In this document: positions 1 through 7,141 of the stretch, one piece after another
How the letters are laid out: each line of letters opens with the position of its first letter
How positions within the stretch are numbered: position 1 is the first letter of the stretch
Assembly: GCF_041820985.1 (NCBI RefSeq)
Contig: NZ_JBGUAU010000025.1
Location: 12,775-76,774 of the forward strand
Direction of reading: 5' to 3'
DNA: 64,000 bases
DNA from: Evansella sp041820985
GTDB taxonomy: Bacteria; Bacillota; Bacilli; Bacillales; Salisediminibacteriaceae
The notes under the pieces: model-generated
The model's input: the letters and a program-made list of their open reading frames with translations, nothing else
What the model was told of the DNA's origin: nothing
Databases searched by the model: none
Translations under genes and position numbers: made by a program

Positions 1-193
1 ATATTGTGGGTTCATGTTCTTTCATCCAGTTCCAAAAGTCTTCTTTTGTAATGTTTAATATAGTGGAAAGCTCATATTGTGTAAGGTCGTTAAGCGTTAA
101 ATTTTGGTTGAAGTGATTGTTTAAATATGGAATAAATGTTCCAGGGTCTGTTACAGTACCATCTATATCAATTCCCAGTCGTCGTTTTCTCAT
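1..193 (-). CDS. yqfW: HAD-family 5'-nucleotidase-like protein, N-terminal part (gene cut by window edge)
   Basis: The minus-strand frame opens at an ATG at 193 and runs off the left edge, so only about 64 residues are seen. After a basic start comes GIDIDGTV, the motif-I signature of HAD phosphatases in which the first Asp is the nucleophile. A GGTGAC ribosome binding site sits at good spacing. The length, the motif at the extreme N-terminus and the yqfX-ispG-yqfZ neighbours match B. subtilis YqfW, a putative NT5C-like nucleotidase. Substrate cannot be told. The catalytic Lys and second Asp motifs lie outside the window. Confidence 0.8.
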   Translation of the reverse strand, partial: MRKRRLGIDIDGTVTDPGTFIPYLNNHFNQNLTLNDLTQYELSTILNITKEDFWNWMKEHEPTI

Positions 194-296
194 GAAAGTC
201 ACCTTCTTTGTTTCGATTTGAAATCTTTGTCATCGATAATCTGATTTCACCTTGGCATACTAATTGTACACGCAATGGCAAAGGAGGGAAATAGGA

Positions 297-710
297 ATGT
301 CCCAATTTGATAACAATAAATACCCAAGGGATTTTCATGTTGTGAAAGACGAACATGATAATGAAACAAGAATTGAACCGGAAAGAAACGACGATGATTA
401 TCGTGAAGAAACTGCTGCAGAGTATGCCCCACCTGCAGGTTTAATGGGGCGAAGAGAAGTGATCGACGATGATGTAGAAGATACTCGTGACGCTGATACG
501 GAGGCGACAGGAGGAAGAGGTATTGCAACCTTTGCGTTAGCATTATCCATTGTCTCGTTGTTGTTTTTACCTGTGCTATTTGGCGCAGCAGGGCTTATTC
601 TTGGTTTTATGGCTGTTAACCGCGATCAAAAGGGTCTTGGTTATACTGCAATAGTGATTAGCGCATTCTCCATTATCATGAGTGTATTTTTTGCACCGTT
701 CGTCACCTAA
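297..710 (+). CDS. yqfX: YqfX-like membrane protein (DUF4190-type)
   Basis: The 137-residue protein has a charged, acidic first 75 residues followed by two hydrophobic segments (about residues 80-105 and 110-135) separated by NRDQKGLGY. This is the usual layout of DUF4190-type small membrane proteins. The ATG at 297 is chosen because AAAGGAGGG lies just upstream; an earlier in-frame ATG at 264 has no ribosome binding site. It is divergent from yqfW and convergent with ispG, sharing the terminator at 773-803. Function unknown; the acidic head is likely cytoplasmic. Confidence 0.75.
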   Translation: MSQFDNNKYPRDFHVVKDEHDNETRIEPERNDDDYREETAAEYAPPAGLMGRREVIDDDVEDTRDADTEATGGRGIATFALALSIVSLLFLPVLFGAAGLILGFMAVNRDQKGLGYTAIVISAFSIIMSVFFAPFVT

Positions 711-772
711 CTAAAATGCCGTGCGTGTAAAGAGGTGCAGAAAAAGTCACATCATAAAAAATGGTGTAAAGA

Positions 773-803
773 AAAGAAGGTGTCTAAAGGCACCTTCTTT
801 TTA
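773..803. terminator. Bidirectional terminator between yqfX and ispG
   Basis: The stem AGAAGGTG / CACCTTCT with a short loop is followed by T-runs on both strands, between two convergent genes. Confidence 0.75.
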
Positions 804-805
804 CA

Positions 806-1903
806 TTACATATTAAGCTTTTGTTTTTCTTCGTGTTCTTTCGCAAGCTTATCAATTTCTTTCTTTAATTCTTCCACCATATCTGCCTCGGGTACTTTCC
901 TTATTACTTTCCCTTTACGGAATAATAAGCCTTCTCCTCGTGCTCCAGCAATACCGATGTCAGCTTCTTTGGCTTCCCCAGGGCCATTTACAGCACAACC
1001 TAAAACAGAAATTTTGAGCGGAGCGTTAATTTTTTGAATATATTCTTCCACTTCATTAGCAATACTGATTAAATCAATCTCGATTCTACCACAAGTAGGG
1101 CATGAAATAAGGGTTGCAGCATTGGCAGCAAGACCGAATGATTTAAGTAATTCTTTAGCAACCTTAATTTCTTCTACAGGATCCGCACTAAGTGAGATAC
1201 GAACGGTACTACCTATTCCTTGGTTTAATAATATTCCTAACCCAGCGGAACTTTTTATCGTTCCAGAAAACAAGGTTCCGGATTCAGTAATTCCTAAATG
1301 TAATGGATAATCAAATGTTTTAGCAGCTAATTCATAAGCAGCTATTGCTAGTCGTACATCTGATGCTTTCATAGATACTATAATGTCATAAAAGTCTAGC
1401 TCTTCTAGAATTTTGATATGATGTAGGGCGCTTTCTAGCATCCCCTCAGCTGTTGGGTAACCGTATTTGTCTAATATTTTCTTTTCTAATGAACCAGCGT
1501 TAACTCCTATACGTATAGGAATTCCTTTTGCTTTTGCAGCATTTACGACAGCTTCTACTTTTTCTCTTCTACCTATATTACCAGGATTAATTCTAATTTT
1601 ATCGATTCCACCTTCAATCGCTTTTAGAGCAAGTCGATAGTCAAAGTGTATATCAGCTACTAATGGAATGTTAATTTGTTTCTTAATTTGAGGAATAGCT
1701 TCAGCAGCTCTCATATCAGGACAAGCAACCCGTACTACTTGACACCCAGCTTCTTCAAGTCTCTTTATCTCAGCTACTGTCGCTTCTACATCATGAGTTT
1801 TCGTCATCGTCATGCTTTGAATGACAACTTCATCACTTCCACCTATTGTTATAGGACCTACTTTTACTGGTCTTGTATTTTTTCTATGAATAATTTGGGT
1901 CAC
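806..1903 (-). CDS. ispG: 4-hydroxy-3-methylbut-2-en-1-yl diphosphate synthase (flavodoxin)
   Basis: IspG converts ME-cPP to HMBPP in the MEP pathway of isoprenoid synthesis, using a [4Fe-4S] cluster. At 365 residues it is normal length for the bacterial two-domain form. The N-terminal TIM-barrel part is intact. The cluster ligands are visible: Cys268 and Cys271 (SCPTCGR), Cys303 (LGCAVNGPGE) and Glu310. The start is GTG at 1903, preceded by AAAGGGG. It is monocistronic by position, ending at the shared terminator at 773-803. The gene is well conserved and shows nothing odd. Confidence 0.97.
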   Translation of the reverse strand: MTQIIHRKNTRPVKVGPITIGGSDEVVIQSMTMTKTHDVEATVAEIKRLEEAGCQVVRVACPDMRAAEAIPQIKKQINIPLVADIHFDYRLALKAIEGGIDKIRINPGNIGRREKVEAVVNAAKAKGIPIRIGVNAGSLEKKILDKYGYPTAEGMLESALHHIKILEELDFYDIIVSMKASDVRLAIAAYELAAKTFDYPLHLGITESGTLFSGTIKSSAGLGILLNQGIGSTVRISLSADPVEEIKVAKELLKSFGLAANAATLISCPTCGRIEIDLISIANEVEEYIQKINAPLKISVLGCAVNGPGEAKEADIGIAGARGEGLLFRKGKVIRKVPEADMVEELKKEIDKLAKEHEEKQKLNM

Positions 1904-2000
1904 ACTGTATCGCCCCTTTATGTGATAAAATCGTTATTTTAAGTTTGGATATCCTTGTTCATTGTAACAACGACTTTACTGTTGTGGCAAGAGCTAAGAA

Positions 2001-2351
2001 TTATTCGTTATCATAAAGTGGAAAACGATACGTATGTCCAATAATAATTTCATGTGCCTTTACGTTAGGATTTAAAGCCTCAAAATCATCTACAACTTTT
2101 GGCGGTGCAAAACGTAAGCCTTGTTTCTCATGAAGAGCTTGCACTATTCCATAAACTGTATGCCCTGCTTCCACAATGACTTCCTGATAGGGTATGCTCA
2201 TAGCTTCATTTGAGCCAGTTTCTAAACCGTTACTTTCAACGTTGTTATCCTCTGTATATTGAAGGGATTGAGGAATAGTTCCCTCTGTTAGGTCATAATA
2301 AGCGCTAATACCCAAAAAGATAATAAAACTAAGAATAAGAATAGGGCGCAT
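2001..2351 (-). CDS. yqfZ: Small membrane-anchored LysM-type protein (YqfZ-like)
   Basis: The 116-residue protein has one N-terminal hydrophobic segment (about residues 3-17), a variable acidic linker, and a C-terminal LysM-like domain. The latter includes VIVEAGHTVYGIVQAL and ends in a HEIIIGHTYRFP motif typical of LysM repeats. The ATG at 2351 is chosen for its AAAGGAGAT ribosome binding site; the frame stays open upstream to 2510 without another good site. Position next to ispG matches B. subtilis YqfZ. It probably binds peptidoglycan on the outer face of the membrane. No catalytic domain is present. Confidence 0.75.
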   Translation of the reverse strand: MRPILILSFIIFLGISAYYDLTEGTIPQSLQYTEDNNVESNGLETGSNEAMSIPYQEVIVEAGHTVYGIVQALHEKQGLRFAPPKVVDDFEALNPNVKAHEIIIGHTYRFPLYDNE

Positions 2352-2503
2352 ATACTCTCCATCTCCTTTTAATTTACGTTTATAAAATAATATGCTTGTC
2401 CAATAAATATATTCCATAAAAATAATAAATTCGTTAGAAAGGCTTATGTTTAAAATGGATGGAAAGTGTAAAGAAAAGATAGTAATGAGGAGTGTGACTA
2501 AAA

Positions 2504-3043
2504 ATGACATTAAAAAGTAATTTTTATAAAATGGATAAGATAAGATTCATTTCTTTTGGATACCTAATCTTCGCAATTTTTTTCTTCTTTAGTAATTCTC
2601 AGATGGATGTAGGAGCGGCGAAAAATATCGAGTCTAGAACGACATACGAAAATCAAATTTCTAATTTAGAAGAAATAATAAATTCTTCAGAAATAAGTGG
2701 AAAATTAGAGGTAGATGACCTTACTGAATTATTATCGGATATAAGTGATACTATTTCTAAAGAGGAGATAGATCCAAAAGAAGAGTTGAAAAATATAATC
2801 GAACAAAAAACAAGGGAGTTAGGTTTGTCTACAACAGACGAAGATGTCAATGATTTAGAATCTATCATATCAGGATTAGAGAATATGGATATAGATTGGG
2901 GAGAGTTTAGATCACATATAGAGGAAATTCATGATAATGTAAATGAATTTATTTCTAGTGATGAAGGGCAAAACTTTATCCATTCTATTCTAGATGTTCT
3001 GGTTGCATTTATTGAATTATTGAGAAATTTATTAACACCGTAA
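2504..3043 (+). CDS. Hypothetical secreted or membrane-anchored acidic protein
   Basis: This 179-residue protein is not recognised. A basic start and one hydrophobic stretch (about residues 14-30) suggest a signal peptide or anchor. The rest is strongly acidic and probably helical, rich in E, D, I and L with heptad-like spacing. A short C-terminal hydrophobic helix closes it (about residues 160-177). GAGGAG lies 11-12 bases before the ATG. It is divergent from yqfZ and 98 bases ahead of the NfeD gene, with which it may share a transcript. Confidence 0.6.
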   Translation: MTLKSNFYKMDKIRFISFGYLIFAIFFFFSNSQMDVGAAKNIESRTTYENQISNLEEIINSSEISGKLEVDDLTELLSDISDTISKEEIDPKEELKNIIEQKTRELGLSTTDEDVNDLESIISGLENMDIDWGEFRSHIEEIHDNVNEFISSDEGQNFIHSILDVLVAFIELLRNLLTP

Positions 3044-3141
3044 AAAAATGAAACTTTTTATAACTGTAAACGTACATATTCATAACAGGAAAAATTTGAT
3101 ATTATATTAGTAATATTAATTACTTGGAGGGGGGAATAATA

Positions 3142-3771
3142 ATGGAAATATTGGAAAATGCCTCCATTGGCTTTTTAGTTGTTTTTATTGCAACTTTATT
3201 TATTTTTGGAGAAATTATGGTTAGGGTAAAGGGTTTATTTGGAATTTTAGGTGTAGTAATTATGGCGATGTACTTTTCCTACCATTTAACCGCAACTGCT
3301 AGTTTATGGGTTGTTTTACTTTATGCCGTTGGTTTGATTTTAATAATATTTGACGGGAAAGTAACAACAGATGGTACGATCGCTATTGTAGGAATGCTGT
3401 TAATGGTGTTAGGATTAGCTTTACCAGCTCCAAGTATTACCTATGGAGTATTAGTAGGAATGGCTTTAGTAATAGCTGCACCTGCTTCGTACTTATTTAC
3501 TAAAGTCTTCACTCCACGAAATATGTGGTCAAAAATGACGTTGAAAGAAAAACTAACTAGTGAGCTTGGCTATAATTCAATGAACGTTGAGTATAAAGAG
3601 CTGATTGGAAAAACAGGAATGACAAAAACACCTTTTAGGCCCACAGGTACAGTAGAAGTGGATGGTAAATTATATAGTGCAACAACTGATAATTTGTGGT
3701 TAGAAGCAAATAAAAAAGTAAAAATAATTTCTGTTGACGGTACGAGGATTGTCGTAGTTCCTGAGTCATAA
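3142..3771 (+). CDS. NfeD-family membrane protein
   Basis: The 209-residue protein has about four transmembrane helices in residues 10-130, then a soluble C-terminal domain. Its ELIGKTGMTKTPFRPTG...VDGKLY pattern is typical of the NfeD OB-fold. NfeD proteins pair with SPFH/flotillin proteins in membrane microdomains; no SPFH gene is visible next door, so the partner must lie elsewhere. The ATG at 3142 follows TTGGAGGGGGG; an earlier TTG at 3124 would lie inside that site and is rejected. A strong terminator follows at once. Confidence 0.85.
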   Translation: MEILENASIGFLVVFIATLFIFGEIMVRVKGLFGILGVVIMAMYFSYHLTATASLWVVLLYAVGLILIIFDGKVTTDGTIAIVGMLLMVLGLALPAPSITYGVLVGMALVIAAPASYLFTKVFTPRNMWSKMTLKEKLTSELGYNSMNVEYKELIGKTGMTKTPFRPTGTVEVDGKLYSATTDNLWLEANKKVKIISVDGTRIVVVPES

Positions 3772-3778
3772 CAATAGA

Positions 3779-3806
3779 GAAACGTTCGATTTCGAACGTT
3801 TTTTTA
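3779..3806 (+). terminator. Terminator of the NfeD gene
   Basis: The palindrome AACGTTCGA / TCGAACGTT with a two-base loop is followed by seven Ts. Confidence 0.85.
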
Positions 3807-3890
3807 TTGTTAAGCAGGAAACTATACTTTTATGACCTGTGGATAACTAGTTGTGTCATGGAAAGATTTTACTTGTAATGAACGCTAGTT

Positions 3891-3976
3891 CCAACAGGAA
3901 GGGAGTGGGCAGAAGCGAATGGAATTCAAAGCAACAAAGATAGTATTACATAGTTATTCTGATACGAATATTTTCA
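3891..3976 (+). repeat. Decayed right-hand fragment of the TGAAAATACG-ended repeat (copy A)
   Basis: The stretch reads GGGAGTGGGCAGAAGCGAATGG, an AACAAAG..AGTATTACATAG segment, and ends in ATATTTTCA. The same blocks occur in the same order in the full copies at 24317, 30120 and 61133. No left end is visible, so this is a truncated old copy. The rest of 3807-4270 holds AT-rich DNA and a TATAAT at 4211-4216 that could be the -10 of the riboswitch transcript. Confidence 0.6.
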
Positions 3977-4271
3977 AGTTAGGCATTACTATGTAAAATA
4001 ATATGAAATGTAGGCTTGTAGGGTGAAGGACTATCGAAATTTGACGGGAAACAGTAATTAATCAAACAATAATAATCAAGATCTAACTAACATCAAATGA
4101 GAAAACAAAAAATAATGTCGTTTTTAATCGTAAAAAAATGAAAAAATGGGTAAATGTACTTATTTTTATTAGTTTGACAAGATTCCACAAATCATATGTA
4201 AATTTCCGTATATAATGTAAATTAATAATATTAGTATTAACCATTTTATGACACATCCTCTTCTAGATAAT

Positions 4272-4358
4272 GGCAAATTTATTGAAAAATAAAGACGCAA
4301 AACCACAGGTCTAAGGACTAAAGTGCGTAAGTAAGAAGTCTATGGTGGCTGGGTTGCC
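4272..4358 (+). ncRNA. Cyclic di-GMP-I (GEMM-I) riboswitch aptamer
   Basis: The order of conserved parts fits the class I c-di-GMP aptamer. P1 is GGCAA (4272) with TTGCC (4354). P2 is TTTATT-GAAA-AATAAA with a GNRA tetraloop. Next come the ligand-binding GACGCAAAACC joint, the tetraloop-receptor strand GGTCTAAGG, and the closing TATGGTGGCTGGGTT. It lies 35 bases before the SinI-like start at 4393, in the same sense. No T-tract terminator separates aptamer and gene, so control is more likely at translation, or read-through uses a fold not seen here. Sense of the switch (on or off) cannot be told. Confidence 0.9.
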
Positions 4359-4392
4359 TAGTAAGGAACGTGTAGAAGGGGGCTGGAAGAGG

Positions 4393-4527
4393 ATGGGTAG
4401 ACAGCTGGAAAAGGTACTGGATGAGGAATGGGTAATGTTGGTGAAGGAAGCCATTCGTTTAGGTCTTAGTTCGACAGAAATTCGTGAGTTTTTACATAAC
4501 AAAAAGGCAGCTAAAAACATTGGTTAA
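4393..4527 (+). CDS. SinI-like anti-repressor (SinR antagonist) small protein
   Basis: The 44-residue protein contains DEEWVMLVKEAIRLGLSSTE followed by IREFLHNKK, matching the SinI dimerisation/SinR-binding helix pair (DxEWxxLxxEAxxxxIS..EIRxFL). SinI-type proteins sequester SinR by forming a heterodimer through this motif. The ATG at 4393 is preferred, with AAGGGGG ten bases upstream. The earlier in-frame ATG at 4342 lies inside the riboswitch aptamer and has no ribosome binding site. The gene faces the two SinR-type genes and stands alone between a c-di-GMP aptamer and a strong terminator, unlike the classic sinI-sinR operon. Its partner is inferred, not proven. Confidence 0.8.
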   Translation: MGRQLEKVLDEEWVMLVKEAIRLGLSSTEIREFLHNKKAAKNIG

Positions 4528-4571
4528 GTAAAAAACACTTTTAACATTACTTGTTAAAGGTGTTTTTTACA
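4528..4571 (+). terminator. Terminator of the SinI-like gene
   Basis: The long stem GTAAAAAACAC..TTTAAC pairs with GTTAAAGGTGTTTTTTAC, giving an A-rich 5' side and a T-rich 3' side. Confidence 0.85.
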
Positions 4572-4623
4572 TTAGTATTAAAGTTAAGGCTGTGTTAAAG
4601 GATAATGTTGATATATCTATACA

Positions 4624-4755
4624 ATGTTGATTTTTACGGAAGGTGCGAGACTCCTGTGTGAAAAGCGGAAAAGGCGAGACCCCGCAGGGAGGTAACGACC
4701 GAGGAGGCTTGCGGTTCGCCCTAGGAAAGCGAGCAACCTGTAGTAAAATCAACAT
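4624..4755. repeat. 132 bp MITE-like repeat with 13 bp inverted ends
   Basis: The ends ATGTTGATTTTTAC and GTAAAATCAACAT are inverted repeats apart from one extra T. The inside is GC-rich compared with the flanks and holds GGCGAGACCCCGCAGG and CGAGGAGGCTTGCGG, blocks common in Bacillaceae interspersed repeats. No ORF of substance is present. An inverted partial copy sits at 53748-53830. Confidence 0.7.
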
Positions 4756-4899
4756 CTAAGTTTAACAGAGCCAAAGTTAAAAAGCGTAAGTTATGACTAG
4801 TAACCTTGTAATAATAAGCAATATGTATGGATGCTTAATTTGGCGCATGTAGATAAAAGGATATAAAAATTCACACATAGAATTATACGATTTTTGATC

Positions 4900-5127
4900 T
4901 TACTGATAATCCTCTATAGAGGATGATTTTTCATCAAAAGAGGATAGAATTGTTATTGGTAAATTTAATGAATGAAAGATTCTTTTAATAACATCTATCG
5001 ATGGGTTTTTTTTCATTCCACGTTCAATATAACTTAAATAAGATTTTGAAACTCCTGTCATTCTTGATAACTCCGATAATGAAATTCCTTTTTCTTTTCT
5101 CCGTCTTCGAATAATATCTCCAATCAT
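4900..5127 (-). CDS. Short SinR-like HTH (XRE/Cro-C1) regulator lacking the SinI-binding domain
   Basis: The 75-residue protein has an XRE helix-turn-helix over residues 1-60 (LSELSRMTGVSKSYLSYIER), closely like the DNA-binding half of SinR. It ends right after it with an acidic DEKSSSIEDYQ tail. It lacks the C-terminal DxEW..EA oligomerisation/SinI-binding motif, so SinI-like proteins should not be able to inactivate it. The ATG at 5127 lies six bases after AAGGAGG; a GTG at 5130 is too close. A TATAAT-type -10 at 5165-5171 overlaps a TGAACAA motif, suggesting autoregulation. Confidence 0.85.
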   Translation of the reverse strand: MIGDIIRRRRKEKGISLSELSRMTGVSKSYLSYIERGMKKNPSIDVIKRIFHSLNLPITILSSFDEKSSSIEDYQ

Positions 5128-5161
5128 CACACGCCTCCTTCCATATCTTTATATTACACCC

Positions 5162-5173
5162 TTGTTCATTATA
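5162..5173 (-). promoter_or_regulatory. Candidate SinR-type operator overlapping a -10 box
   Basis: On the minus strand this reads TATAATGAACAA, placed 35 bases before the short SinR-like start. The same TGAACAA core recurs at 5243-5276 and 5951-5964. Inference only. Confidence 0.4.
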
Positions 5174-5242
5174 TCGCACATTAAGTATTTTATAAAGAAT
5201 GAAAAAAAAAGAAATCATGAGTAAATACGATATAATGGATGT

Positions 5243-5276
5243 TTTTTGTTCATTAAATAGAAAAAATGAACAAAAA
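5243..5276. promoter_or_regulatory. Dyad operator candidate, TTTGTTCATT / AATGAACAAA
   Basis: Two inverted TTTGTTCAT arms are separated by about 13 bases, between the two SinR-type genes. The arms resemble the SinR consensus GTTCTYT in the GTTC core. The rest of 5277-5433 shows no convincing gene. Confidence 0.45.
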
Positions 5277-5433
5277 TAAGATTTTTTTATAATACTTCTA
5301 ATATGGAACTGGTGAAAGAAACTGGAAAAAATGCTTATGTTATAAAAGACGTGAGTTTTTAGAGGTTAGTTAATAAGAGGTTAGGGAGTGTTATGATTAT
5401 TCAAATAAGAGATGGTGGCATTAATCAAGTAAG

Positions 5434-5467
5434 AAAAATAAAAAGACCTCAGCTTGAGAGATCTTTT
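5434..5467 (-). terminator. Terminator of sinR
   Basis: On the minus strand AAAAGATCTC pairs with GAGGTCTTTT (one G-T) around a seven-base loop, then TATTTTT. It overlaps the sinR stop. Confidence 0.75.
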
Positions 5468-5798
5468 ATTTTTGCTTTAGTTTCCATTTGTTATATTCTA
5501 GAAAATCACGAAATTCTTCTTTAGATACTCCTGAATCCATTGCTTCTTGTACGAGAACTTTCCACTCAGTATCAAGATCTTCTGTTAAAGAGGTATCAGT
5601 TACATTATCTTTTATTAAATGATCAATAGATATATTTAAAACAACTGCGACCTTTTCTAAGAATTGTACAGAAGGGTTTGTTTGAATATTCCTTTCTAGT
5701 GCACTTAAATAGGATTTGGCTACTCCAGCTCTTTCGGCTAATTCAGTTAATGTCATACCAGATTCTTTACGATATTTTTTTACTCGTTCTCCTATCAT
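5466..5798 (-). CDS. sinR: Master biofilm regulator SinR
   Basis: SinR represses matrix genes and favours motility. The 110-residue protein has the full family layout. An XRE helix-turn-helix occupies residues 1-64 (LTELAERAGVAKSYLSALER, QTNPSVQFLEK). The C-terminal SinI-binding/tetramerisation motif is DTEWKVLVQEAMDSGVSKEE with FRDFLEYNKWK. The ATG at 5798 is chosen for AAAGGAGAAG upstream; a longer frame to 5852 lacks a site. No sinI lies directly upstream as in B. subtilis; a SinI-like gene is 0.9 kb away on the other strand. Confidence 0.93.
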   Translation of the reverse strand: MIGERVKKYRKESGMTLTELAERAGVAKSYLSALERNIQTNPSVQFLEKVAVVLNISIDHLIKDNVTDTSLTEDLDTEWKVLVQEAMDSGVSKEEFRDFLEYNKWKLKQK

Positions 5799-5950
5799 TA
5801 TCTCTTCTCCTTTAACGGTTTCACTTTGTATTGTAACATACCCTATATGCATTCTATATTATATTTCTTATATTCGTACTATGTAAGGTAAGAATGTCCG
5901 TTGTATATCTAATTTTAGAAAAATGTATATATATATAAATATAGCACATT

Positions 5951-5964
5951 TTTGTTCAGTAAAT
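5951..5964 (-). promoter_or_regulatory. Third TGAACAA-type motif upstream of sinR
   Basis: Minus-strand TTTACTGAACAAAA lies 153 bases before the sinR start. It shares the core seen at 5162 and 5243. A perfect stem, CTCTCCA..TGGAGAG, lies at 6034-6074 in the same gap without a T-run. Its role is unclear. Confidence 0.35.
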
Positions 5965-6128
5965 AGCACAAATCTTAGTAAAGAGGAAAATAATTAGTTT
6001 TTCTTTTATTCATTGCATTGAAAACAAATACATGTGCTCTCCAGAAGCTACTATGCACATTGCTTGGAGAGCGCGTAAAGATTACAGTTAATAAGTTGCC
6101 AGTCAGTTTTTTAATACATTTTTATACA

Positions 6129-6908
6129 TTAGTTAGAATCCATTGATGACGAACGAGCTGGTATTCCTTTAAATACGTTAAATAAAATAACAAAAGCAAT
6201 TCCCCAGTAAATGGTGAATGCAATAGGGATTTGTAGATATAATATGTCGAAAATAGCGAATAAAATCGTCGGCAAAGTAACAATATAGGCAGATAAAGTC
6301 CAATTTTGTTTATAGCTTAAATTTGTTTTCCTCTTTTTATTCAAAATAATAGCTAAAACAGAAAGAGCGAAAATACCAACGAATTTGGAAGCAGTTAAAT
6401 ACAAGTACATAAAGACGGATAAAAGACCAATAAGGAGTGGAAGAATACCACTGACGCTATCAACTAAAGATACTAGTTCAGATTTAGTGAAGTTCAGACC
6501 AAACTCCTGATAATGAAAAGATTCTTGTATTCCACCAGAAATGAAAATAGCTTCTCGTTCCAAGATTGCAAAAGCAGATTCATACTCGCTAATGTCGTTT
6601 GCAGTGACATTACCAGAAGGGTCGAATATAATAACATCCTCATCTTCATTAATAATGATGGGGTCACTATTTTCTGCATGAAGTACACCATTGACAATCT
6701 CAAAATCAGGGAATGTTTCTGTAAGATGAAATTCCGTTTTTACGAAAAATGAGTTTATCCCAGAACCTAACATAAAGGAAGGTGGAATTGAAACAATAAG
6801 CATGAGAGTGAATACATAAAGAATTGTTTTGCCAATCTTTTGGTACCTAAAAGTAGATATCGTAGAGGGCGAGTACAAGCTTTTTAGTAATTGTTGAAAT
6901 ATGTTCAT
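6129..6908 (-). CDS. DUF1189-family membrane protein
   Basis: The 259-residue protein has one N-terminal transmembrane helix (about 25-45), an extracellular-type middle of about 110 residues, then a cluster of four or so C-terminal helices. The start FxxFxKSLYSPSTISTFRYQKIGKT pattern and overall layout match DUF1189 proteins of Bacillus, found near sodA. The ATG at 6908 follows AAAGGAGCC; the frame extends to 6938 without a better site. It is divergent from the Na/Pi transporter. Function unknown; no enzyme motif seen. Confidence 0.75.
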   Translation of the reverse strand: MNIFQQLLKSLYSPSTISTFRYQKIGKTILYVFTLMLIVSIPPSFMLGSGINSFFVKTEFHLTETFPDFEIVNGVLHAENSDPIIINEDEDVIIFDPSGNVTANDISEYESAFAILEREAIFISGGIQESFHYQEFGLNFTKSELVSLVDSVSGILPLLIGLLSVFMYLYLTASKFVGIFALSVLAIILNKKRKTNLSYKQNWTLSAYIVTLPTILFAIFDILYLQIPIAFTIYWGIAFVILFNVFKGIPARSSSMDSN

Positions 6909-7141
6909 ATTATTGGCTCCTTTGAATTTATCCTTCAATATATATGATGAGGAAAAGCTTTATGTCTAAGATAACATATTTTTTATGATCTTTTTAACAA
7001 AATATATTAAATAACTATTTGATTTTTTGTCGAAAACATGTAGGATTATGAATGTTAAATAAAAAACTTAACAAAATCTTTACAATTCATTAACAAACAA
7101 TTAACATTCGAGATTTAGTATTGGGTAAGTGACGAACTAAC

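Noticed and set aside
3870..4100. Possible small genes in the gap before the riboswitch
   Set aside because: No frame has a ribosome binding site; the DNA aligns with the right half of the 230 bp repeat.
4342..4392. Longer SinI-like protein starting at 4342
   Set aside because: That ATG is inside the riboswitch aptamer (its 3' strand) and has no ribosome binding site.
5441..5467. Attenuator for the plus strand
   Set aside because: The stem has its T-run only on the minus strand, where it ends sinR.
5395..5523. 42-codon plus-strand ORF overlapping the sinR 3' end
   Set aside because: Weak ribosome binding site, overlaps the sinR terminator and coding region in antisense, composition not protein-like.
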